Program-made: the position numbers and the translations under genes
The notes under the pieces: generated by a model
What the model saw: only the letters and a program-made list of their open reading frames with translations
What the model was told of the DNA's origin: nothing
Database searches by the model: none
Assembly (NCBI GenBank): GCA_963791235.1
Contig: CAWBRW010000032.1
Span: 62,001-126,000, forward strand
Direction of reading: 5' to 3'
DNA: 64,000 nt
Source of the DNA: JALORV01 sp963791235
GTDB lineage: Bacteria; Pseudomonadota; Gammaproteobacteria; Burkholderiales; Burkholderiaceae_F
Shown here: positions 18,024 through 24,191 of the stretch, in pieces
Position numbering within the stretch: position 1 is the stretch's first letter
How the letters are laid out: the number at the start of each line of letters is the position of its first letter

Positions 18024-20816
18024 GTGCTCGACAAGCTTTTTTTTGGCCCCGCGCCGCATGAACACACCGACCCGACGCAACGCGTCGTCGCCATTGCGGC
18101 ATTGCCGCCCGATTCGAAATTGATCGCGCAGCTGCTCACCGCTGATCCTTCGCCTGAGGTCCGCGCCGCCGCCGCCACGCGCTGCAGCGATCCGTCCGCC
18201 CTCGCAACCGCGCTCACGACAGAAACGGATCCCCAGGTGCGTGCGGCCGTCGCCGAGTCGCTGGGCACGGTGCTCGCGGCCACGGCGGACGACGGCCTCG
18301 TGCGAACCATGCTTTCCGCGCCCGAGTGCGCCGATGCTGTACGGGGTCGGGTGGCGTTGCATACGAAGCACGACGAGCGCCGCCGCATTGCGATCAACGG
18401 GATCGGCGACGAGGACGTGCTGGTGGACGTGGCGCTCGGCGCCGAACACGCTTCGGTGCGGATTGCCGCTGCCGAGCGCGTCCATGCGCCAGAAGCGCTG
18501 CGCCGCCTGTTCAAGGGAGCACGCGACAAGGACCGCGGCGTGGCGCGCCTGGCGCGCGAACGCCTCGATGCGATCAGCCAGCGCGCGGAGAGCGCGCAAG
18601 CGGCTGATGCCATCCTGACTGAAGCCGAGGCCCTCGTAGCCCAATCCGGTCCCATCCTGACGGCCGCTGTCGAACTCGATCGGCGCTGGAAGGCGTTGGT
18701 CCTTGGCGACGACATCGAACGGCGCGCCCGCTGGGAAGATATCGGGCGACGGATGCAGCAGCGTTTCGACCGCGAGCTCCAGGAGCATCGCGTCCACATG
18801 CAGTTCGAGCAGCGGCTCAGCCATTGGCTCGCCGCGCTCAAGCCACCCGCGGAGACCGCGGAGCTGCCGGTGCTGCGCGACGAGTTGACCGCGCTGCGCG
18901 GCGAAGCCGTGGCCGGCAACGACGCTCCTGCCCTGGCACGGCTGGAGCGGGCGGAACAGCAGATTGCGGAGTGGGAGCGGGTTGCGCCGGTGCTCGCCGC
19001 CGCTGAGACCTTGGTGGTCGAGGCCGAGCAACTTGCCATCGGAACGCCGATCGACGACGCCCAACTGCCCGCCCGCTGGCAGGCGCTGGATCTGGCGGCT
19101 CGCACGCCGGCACTGACGCGGCGCTTCGAGGCTGCCTTGCTCATCATCGAGCAGCGCCGCCTCGCGGTTGTCCGCGCGACACAGCAGGAACAGGGGGCGG
19201 CACGACAGCAGCTGCACGCGCTGCTGCACGAGGCTGAGCAGGCGCTGGCGTCAGGCCAGTTGCAGGAGGCCCGTGCCGCCGCCGATCGGACCCGGGCGCT
19301 GAAGCCGCACGCGGGGCTGTTGCCGAAGCCCACCGTGCAGCGGCTGAGTCGCGTCGTGCAGCAACTGGTCGAACTCGAGCGCTGGCAGGAGTTCGGCCAG
19401 CAGACCGCCCGGGTTCAGTTGTGCGAACGCGCCGAAGGTCTGGCGCAGAAATCGCTCGCCCACGTGGCGCTCGCACGCGAAGTGCAGCAACTGCGCGCCG
19501 AATGGAAGAAGCTGGACGATCAGCACGCAGGAGTGCCCAAGCCGCTGTGGGAGCGCTTCGATGGCGCCTGCGAAAGGGCTTACGCCCCGGCAGCGCGCCA
19601 CTTTGCCGAACAGGCCGCGCAGCACAAGCAGGCACGCAAGCAGCGCGAGGACTTCATAGCTGCTGCGGGCGCGCACGCGCCGACCTTGCTCGGCGAATCG
19701 CCCGACTGGCGCGCGATCGAAAAGTGGCTGCGCGACACCGATTCAACCTGGCGAGGCACGAGCCTCGGCAGCGTCGAGCCCGCCGCCTGGAAGAAGCTCG
19801 ATGCGCGCTTGAAGGCCGCGCTGACACCGCTGCACGGCGCCCTGTCGGCAGCGCGTCAGCAGGCCCGACAGGAGCGCGAGGCGCTGATCGGCGAAGCCGA
19901 AGCGCTGCTCGCCAAGGCAATGGAGCGCGACACGCCCTCGCGCGTCAAGGAACTGCAGGCACGCTGGCAGGCACACGCCAAGTCGATCGTGCTCGCGCAG
20001 CGCGACGAGCGGACGCTGTGGGAGCGGTTTCGCACCGCCTGCAATGCCGTTTTCGATGCCCGCACCGGTTCCCGCAAAGAGGCAGAGGAGCAGAAACGCG
20101 TGCAGCGTCGCACCCTCGATGGGCTATGCGAACAGCTGGAGCAACTGGCGCACTCTGGCAACGCGGACAAGGCAGAGGTGCGCCGCGTCCAGCACGAGTT
20201 GCAGGAGCAGTGGCACAAGGCCATCACCGAAGGCGGTCCGGCACCGGCGCCGATCGAGGCACGTTTCCGGGCTGCGCGTACGGGCGTTGAGGAGATGCTG
20301 AGTGGACGCAGCCGCACGAACGAAGCGGCCGTGTGGCAAACGCTACTCGCCAAGGAACGGCTGTGTGACGAACTGGACGCCCTCACGATCTCCGAACGGG
20401 AGCCCGAAACGACGGCCTCGGAGTCCGTACAGGAACGCTGGTCCGCTCTGCCGCCACTTTCGCCCGAGTGGGAGCCGAAGATGCTCGCGCGACTGGACGC
20501 GGCCCTGCGTGCGCTGGCGGACGCAGACGCACGAATCGACCACGTCGAACAGATCGAGGACTCCGCGGCGGCGCGTCGCGACGCGTTGCTCGAAGCCGAA
20601 CTGATGCTGGGCATCGAAAGCCCGGCCGACTTGCAGCCGCAGCGACTGGCGGTACAGGTCAAGCAGTTGCGTGATCGATTCAAGCGCACGGCGTCGGACA
20701 GCGCGGGCGGTGCTTCCGCGCTGCTGCTCAAGTGGTGCTCACTCCCCGGTGTGGCCGCCGAGCGCGATCGACAGCGCTGCGAAAAGATCGTCGCCCATCT
20801 TCAGCGGAGGCGTTGA
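18024..20816 (+). CDS. DUF349 domain protein, long coiled-coil
   Basis: Large helical protein of about 930 residues with HEAT-like repeats at the N-terminus (TADPSPEVRAAAATR, HASVRIAAAERVHAPEA). Several DUF349 units follow, recognisable from LQELQARW-type and W-x-RFR segments such as LWERFRTACNAVFDAR and EARFRAARTGVEEML. Charged coiled coils dominate. GTG 18024 (VLDKLFFG) is preferred over the in-frame GTG at 17949 because relatives begin near this LDKLF; neither has a clear ribosome site. Function unknown; not membrane-bound. An eight-T run lies in codons 5-8 and could be indel-prone, though the frame continues. Confidence 0.8.
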   Translation: MLDKLFFGPAPHEHTDPTQRVVAIAALPPDSKLIAQLLTADPSPEVRAAAATRCSDPSALATALTTETDPQVRAAVAESLGTVLAATADDGLVRTMLSAPECADAVRGRVALHTKHDERRRIAINGIGDEDVLVDVALGAEHASVRIAAAERVHAPEALRRLFKGARDKDRGVARLARERLDAISQRAESAQAADAILTEAEALVAQSGPILTAAVELDRRWKALVLGDDIERRARWEDIGRRMQQRFDRELQEHRVHMQFEQRLSHWLAALKPPAETAELPVLRDELTALRGEAVAGNDAPALARLERAEQQIAEWERVAPVLAAAETLVVEAEQLAIGTPIDDAQLPARWQALDLAARTPALTRRFEAALLIIEQRRLAVVRATQQEQGAARQQLHALLHEAEQALASGQLQEARAAADRTRALKPHAGLLPKPTVQRLSRVVQQLVELERWQEFGQQTARVQLCERAEGLAQKSLAHVALAREVQQLRAEWKKLDDQHAGVPKPLWERFDGACERAYAPAARHFAEQAAQHKQARKQREDFIAAAGAHAPTLLGESPDWRAIEKWLRDTDSTWRGTSLGSVEPAAWKKLDARLKAALTPLHGALSAARQQARQEREALIGEAEALLAKAMERDTPSRVKELQARWQAHAKSIVLAQRDERTLWERFRTACNAVFDARTGSRKEAEEQKRVQRRTLDGLCEQLEQLAHSGNADKAEVRRVQHELQEQWHKAITEGGPAPAPIEARFRAARTGVEEMLSGRSRTNEAAVWQTLLAKERLCDELDALTISEREPETTASESVQERWSALPPLSPEWEPKMLARLDAALRALADADARIDHVEQIEDSAAARRDALLEAELMLGIESPADLQPQRLAVQVKQLRDRFKRTASDSAGGASALLLKWCSLPGVAAERDRQRCEKIVAHLQRRR

Positions 20817-20889
20817 CTCCGACCCGACGCACACTGCGGCGCATTGACATCGCCAGGGTGTCCGCATGACTGCATTCGAATGACCAACG

Positions 20890-21321
20890 ATGGAATCTAC
20901 ATCCTGCGTTTTCTGTGACATCGTTGCCGGCCGTGCGCCAGCGAGCATTGTCTACCGCGACGAACTGGTCTGCGCCTTCATGGACATCCGGCCCGTCAAT
21001 CCGGGGCACCTCCTCGTCATTCCGGTCCAGCACGCGGCGCACCTGGCGGAGCTTGATGCCATCGCTGGCGGACGGATGTTCGAAGTCGGACAACGCCTGG
21101 CTGCGGCGCTGCGCCGCAGTGGAGTGAAGTGCGAGGGCGTCAATTTCTTCCTCGCGGACGGTGAGGTGGCAGGACAGGAAGTCTTCCATGCTCATCTGCA
21201 TGTCGTGCCGCGCTTCGATGGCGACGGCTTCGGACTGCGCTACGGACCGGACTTCGGGACACTGCCCGAACGATCGGCGCTGCAGTCGGTCGCGTCGGCG
21301 GTGCGCAACGCCCTGACGTGA
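20890..21321 (+). CDS. HIT family protein (histidine triad hydrolase)
   Basis: 143 residues with CVFCDIVAGRAPASIVYRD at the N-terminus and the histidine triad H100-A-H102-L-H104 in FHAHLHVVPR near the C-terminus, the nucleotide-binding catalytic motif. HIT proteins hydrolyse nucleoside phosphoramidates or dinucleotides. The C-xx-C near the start may bind zinc, as in HINT relatives. Its stop overlaps the start of the truncated GFA gene by four bases. Confidence 0.93.
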   Translation: MESTSCVFCDIVAGRAPASIVYRDELVCAFMDIRPVNPGHLLVIPVQHAAHLAELDAIAGGRMFEVGQRLAAALRRSGVKCEGVNFFLADGEVAGQEVFHAHLHVVPRFDGDGFGLRYGPDFGTLPERSALQSVASAVRNALT

Positions 21322-21638
21322 CAAGAGGTCTCGTGATCCACGGCTCGTGCTTGTGCGGCAAAGTCCGTTATGAACTCGAAGGACGGGCGCAGTTCATCAA
21401 CCATTGCCACTGTTCGATGTGTCGAAAGGCGCACGGCGCCGCGATCGGCCCTCACCCAATCTGTGGCAACGCCGACGATGCGCCGAACCGCGAGCGGCGA
21501 AGGCCGCAGGCGCGACTGTTGCCGCAGACACGTGCTGCTCCACCGAGCCCGTGCCGACTTGATCGATCGGGGGCCGTGCTCCGACCAGCGATGCACTGCA
21601 CGGCTGGTCGGAGGTCCCGGCTTCATCTCGACCTCTAA
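21318..21638 (+). pseudogene. Truncated GFA-family (glutathione-dependent formaldehyde-activating-like) gene
   Basis: The first 45 residues read SCLCGKVRYELEGRAQFINH then CHCSMCRKAHGAA, matching the zinc-binding N-terminal half of GFA/CENP-V proteins (two CxC/CxxC pairs). After about 21450 no frame continues with the rest of the fold, which normally has a second cysteine pair (CxxCGS). The open frame instead runs through low-complexity basic sequence to 21638. Unlike other broken genes here, shifting frame does not rescue it, so this looks like real truncation. It overlaps the HIT gene stop. Confidence 0.6.
21579..21613. repeat. Perfect 11-bp inverted repeat (hairpin) after the GFA remnant
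   Basis: CTCCGACCAGC (21579-21589) and GCTGGTCGGAG (21603-21613) are exact reverse complements around a 13-base loop. No T-tract follows on either strand, so it is not an ordinary intrinsic terminator. It lies in the non-homologous tail of the broken GFA gene. Confidence 0.8.
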
Positions 21639-21841
21639 GCCGCGCGCATGGCCACAACGGCATGCGCGTCGGCTTCCGCGGCCATCACGCGAGGCGCGAC
21701 GGCCTCGTTGAAGTCCACGAGAAATGCCTCGGGATGGTTGACGAAGAATTCGGCGGCGACGTTGAAGACCACCACCGCAAACATCGCGAACATCACGAAG
21801 GCATAGAAGAAGTCGTTCTTCGCCTCATGCTTGCGTTTCAT
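21635..21841 (-). CDS. Small single-span membrane protein, 68 residues
   Basis: Starts MKRKHEAKNDFFYAFVMFAM after a good AGGAGA ribosome site at the right distance. One hydrophobic span covers about residues 11-33 (FFYAFVMFAMFAVVVFNVAA), with positive charges ahead of it, so the N-terminus is probably cytoplasmic. The C-terminal tail is acidic then hydrophobic. No family is recognised. It follows a terminator-ended short transcript on the same strand and is convergent with the GFA remnant. Confidence 0.6.
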   Translation of the reverse strand: MKRKHEAKNDFFYAFVMFAMFAVVVFNVAAEFFVNHPEAFLVDFNEAVAPRVMAAEADAHAVVAMRAA

Positions 21842-21870
21842 GACACTCTCCTGACGGGTGGCTGCAGCCA

Positions 21871-21907
21871 ACAAAAAGCCCGGAGGCGTTCGACGCGATC
21901 CGGGCTT
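21871..21907 (-). terminator. Intrinsic terminator, minus strand
   Basis: Read on the minus strand, AAGCCCGGA pairs with TCCGGGCTT (plus 21899-21907 and 21876-21884), and inside it GCGT pairs with ACGC. TTTTTGTTG-type uridines follow the stem. It stops transcription coming from the right, before the 68-residue gene. Confidence 0.75.
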
Positions 21908-22126
21908 GGATGCAGCCAGGTCCAGCTACACTGCCTGGACCTCCGCCCGGATCATGGGCCTGCATAGAACGGCTTGACCACGCGCCGGCCAGCGACGCGG
22001 TCTCGGCAGGCATTTCAGCCTGCCGACACAGGTCCACGAAAGCGAACTGGGGTCGCTCCCTGGACTGCAGTGTGCCGATCGCGTCGCTCATCTCTGAACT
22101 TTCACCATTGCCGGCGGAATTGCCGG
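21871..22126 (-). ncRNA. Candidate small RNA ending at the 21871 terminator
   Basis: The interval between the methyltransferase stop and the small membrane gene has no ORF that closes before the terminator. It has a second hairpin next to the terminator (AGGTCCAG at 21918-21925 with CTGGACCT at 21935-21942) and a plausible minus-strand promoter just upstream. Together these suggest a transcript of about 255 bases. It could instead be a long 3' untranslated region of the methyltransferase mRNA. Confidence 0.35.
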
Positions 22127-22132
22127 TAAGAA

Positions 22133-22161
22133 ATCGTATGCCGATGCTGACGGAGCATCAA
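22133..22161 (-). promoter_or_regulatory. Candidate sigma-70 promoter, minus strand
   Basis: On the minus strand TTGATG (plus 22156-22161), a 17-base spacer and TACGAT (plus 22133-22138) fit a moderate promoter firing leftward to the candidate small RNA. The spacer is optimal; the boxes each match consensus at four of six positions. Confidence 0.35.
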
Positions 22162-22232
22162 TCACATTTGTGCGTGAATATTCGCGACTGCTACGGGAGC
22201 CCGACAGTGAAGGGCCGTCTGCGCAAGCCGGC

Positions 22233-22889
22233 TCACTGTGTGGGTTCGAATACCAGGTAGAACTGATAGGGAAGGAATGCATGCTGGGCGACTTGCGTGT
22301 AGCCAGCGAGGGTCATCTCCTCGGCGACCTTCCGCGCGGAAATTCGATCGCTCTTCGGTGGCCCGACAGGCGAATCGGCGGTGAAGTCGATGATTGCGAC
22401 TTGTCCGTCCGGTTTGAGGGTATCTCGCAGGCGCTTGAAGTAGGTAACTCGCTCACTGATGTGGTGGTAGGTGTCGACGAGGAGAATCCGGTCCACCTTG
22501 TCCGGAAGCTCCGGACTGTCGGGCTTGGCTTGCACCGCCACCAGATTCTTCAGACCGTCGCGCTTCGCTCGCTCCCCGAGGTACTTGACCATGTCAGGCT
22601 CCAGATCCACGGCGTAAACACGCCCTCCCGGTGTCATGTGGGCGAGCCGCGCCGAGAAATAACCTGTGCCGGCACCGATGTCGGCGACCACCGAATTCGA
22701 TGCCAGCTTGAGCGCCACGATCACCTCGTGCGGCTTCTGCCAGCGGTCGCGTTCTGGGTCGTCGAATACCTTGGCCCAGCCGTCAGCACCGGAGAAACTG
22801 TGCTGGTGCGTGTGTGGCGTCTGCGCCAGCGGGATGCCGACAACGAGGAGCGAAAGTGCGCAGACCAACAGGCGGCGAAACGAATGCAT
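22233..22889 (-). CDS. SAM-dependent methyltransferase with Sec signal peptide
   Basis: 218 residues. Residues 1-22 (MHSFRRLLVCALSLLVVGIP, then LAQ) look like a cleavable export signal, followed by a His-rich HTHQH stretch. The mature part starts VFDDPERDRWQKPHEV and has the class I motif I DIGAGTGYFSARLA at residues 70-83, then VYAVDLEPDMVKYL and a motif IV-like LLVDTYHHI. ATG 22889 is chosen because AAGGA lies seven bases upstream; an upstream in-frame start would bury the signal. Relatives exist as exported or lipoprotein-like predicted methyltransferases, yet SAM is cytoplasmic, so real location and substrate are open. Confidence 0.85.
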   Translation of the reverse strand: MHSFRRLLVCALSLLVVGIPLAQTPHTHQHSFSGADGWAKVFDDPERDRWQKPHEVIVALKLASNSVVADIGAGTGYFSARLAHMTPGGRVYAVDLEPDMVKYLGERAKRDGLKNLVAVQAKPDSPELPDKVDRILLVDTYHHISERVTYFKRLRDTLKPDGQVAIIDFTADSPVGPPKSDRISARKVAEEMTLAGYTQVAQHAFLPYQFYLVFEPTQ

Positions 22890-23031
22890 CGTGAAGTCCT
22901 TGCGAGGCGCATGCAACAAAGCTTAGATGATGTTTGAAGGCGAAACTGCAGCGGGCCGTCGACTCGCAGCCACTGGCGGACGCTACCGTCTCGGGCGAAA
23001 ATCGCCATGGAGAAGACGAGATCGGCCCTTT

Positions 23032-23259
23032 ATGAGCAAACCGACCGAGTCCGGAAAGAGCTTGGGACGCTGGGTAACCGCGGCGTTCGGCTTGATGTTT
23101 GTCGGCATCGCCATAGCGATCGTCTATACGTCTGCGAGCGATCACCCGATGGGCGCCATCGCCACTGCGGCCCTCGTCGGCTTGCTTGGCGTTGACGCGC
23201 TGGTCAGCGCAGCTTGCAATCGACGCTCCCTGCTCTCGCGCATCGGACCGTTGCCTTAG
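23032..23259 (+). CDS. Small two-span membrane protein, 75 residues
   Basis: Begins MSKPTESGKSLGRWVTAAFG and has two hydrophobic segments, about residues 13-31 (WVTAAFGLMFVGIAIAIVY) and 36-56 (AIATAALVGLLGVDALVSAA), then a short basic tail. The frame is open upstream to 22927, but that part is Arg-rich and unlike a protein start. The ribosome site is weak. No family is recognised; similar short two-span proteins are common hypothetical genes. An overlapping ORF from 23007 in another frame was judged a shadow. Confidence 0.5.
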   Translation: MSKPTESGKSLGRWVTAAFGLMFVGIAIAIVYTSASDHPMGAIATAALVGLLGVDALVSAACNRRSLLSRIGPLP

Positions 23260-23320
23260 TGGTCGACTGCGCCGGCGTGCTTCGCATCACGCATCTCGGC
23301 GCGGCATCTCCCGCTTTGCA

Positions 23321-23740
23321 CTACAACGCGCAGCGCATGTCGACATGCGGAATGTCGCAGTCCATGTACTCGGCACCGATTACTTCGAAGCCGTGTCGCT
23401 GGTAAAAGGCAATGGCATGCGTCTGTGCGCTCAGCACCGCGGCGGCATGACCGCGGCGGCGCGCCTCGTCCATCAGGTGCTGCAGCAGGATGCTGCCCAC
23501 GCCGTTCCCGCGTGCAAGCGCGGTGACGGCCATGCGTCCGATATGTCCGTCGGGCAGCAACCGGCCGGTTCCAATCGCGGTGTTCTTTGCATCGAAGGCG
23601 ACCGCGTGCACACACTGCGGGTCCCAGTCGTCGACTTCCATGTCGATCGGCACCTTCTGCTCGTCGACGAAAACCGCGAAGCGGATCGGCGCCGCCCACG
23701 GCCGCATCGTCTCCCAGTCGCCCAGATCAACCCGCAGCAT
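23321..23740 (-). CDS. GNAT acetyltransferase, ElaA/YjcF-like
   Basis: 139 residues. IRFAVFVDEQKVPIDMEVDD is the characteristic ElaA-type N-terminal segment, followed by GRLLPDGHIGRMAVTALARG and NGVGSILLQHLMDEARRRG, the acetyl-CoA-binding loop. AIAFYQRHGFEVIGAEYMD closes the fold. The substrate is unknown. Its ATG overlaps the end of the thioesterase gene by 14 bases, so the two are cotranslated. Confidence 0.88.
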   Translation of the reverse strand: MLRVDLGDWETMRPWAAPIRFAVFVDEQKVPIDMEVDDWDPQCVHAVAFDAKNTAIGTGRLLPDGHIGRMAVTALARGNGVGSILLQHLMDEARRRGHAAAVLSAQTHAIAFYQRHGFEVIGAEYMDCDIPHVDMRCAL

Positions 23741-24191
23741 CGGCGCTCCGTTCAGCGGGGGCAGTCGTTTCGAACGCCCGCACGCACTCCCGCAGTCGCT
23801 GCGGCAGCGGGCGCGGCGTCCGTGTCGATGGCTCGGTATTGACGTACACCAGTTCGCCTTCGATCAGCGGCGTATCGGGCTCACCGCGCCGGAACATTTC
23901 GACTTTGAAGGTGAGGCTGGTCGTGCCTAGCTGGGCGGTCCGACCGCACACGTCGAGCTCGTCATCGAACACTGCGGCCGCGTGGTAATCCAGCGTGGCC
24001 TTGCGGACATAGAGGTCCGAGCCTATCGCGAGGAACGCCGTCGGATAAGGCATGCCGATCGCGCGCCAGTACTCGGTGACGCACACATCGCAGTACGTCA
24101 GGTAGTGGCCATTGAAGACCACGCCCTGCAGGTCAACCTCCGCCCAGCGCACGCGCAGCGGCAGTCGCAGGCGAAATTCCGCGTAAGCCAC
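23727..24191 (-). CDS. Acyl-CoA thioesterase, YbgC/4HBT hotdog fold
   Basis: 154 residues of the 4-hydroxybenzoyl-CoA thioesterase family: RVRWAEVDLQGVVFNGHYLT is the family signature, with the catalytic Asp in the DLQGVV segment. YWRAIGMPYPTAFL and DELDVCGRTAQLGTTSLTF complete the hotdog. It should hydrolyse short- or medium-chain acyl-CoAs. It starts with GTG at 24191, sharing one base with the M16 peptidase stop (TAGTG), so translation is coupled to that gene. Confidence 0.9.
   Translation of the reverse strand: MAYAEFRLRLPLRVRWAEVDLQGVVFNGHYLTYCDVCVTEYWRAIGMPYPTAFLAIGSDLYVRKATLDYHAAAVFDDELDVCGRTAQLGTTSLTFKVEMFRRGEPDTPLIEGELVYVNTEPSTRTPRPLPQRLRECVRAFETTAPAERSADAAG

Noticed and set aside
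20844..20870. Perfect TTGACA box upstream of the HIT gene
   Set aside because: No acceptable -10 box at 16-18 bases; could be chance in a short gap.
21579..21613. The hairpin as an attC-like or intrinsic terminator site
   Set aside because: Lacks the conserved attC core boxes and any T-tract; left as an unexplained inverted repeat.
21825..22091. 88-codon minus-strand frame MSDAIGTLQSRERPQ across the terminator
   Set aside because: It runs through the intrinsic terminator at 21871-21907 and has no ribosome site, so a coding role is unlikely.
23007..23195. 62-codon frame starting MEKTRSALYEQTDRVRKELG
   Set aside because: Overlaps the two-span membrane ORF in another frame; no hydrophobic or family features, so judged a shadow.
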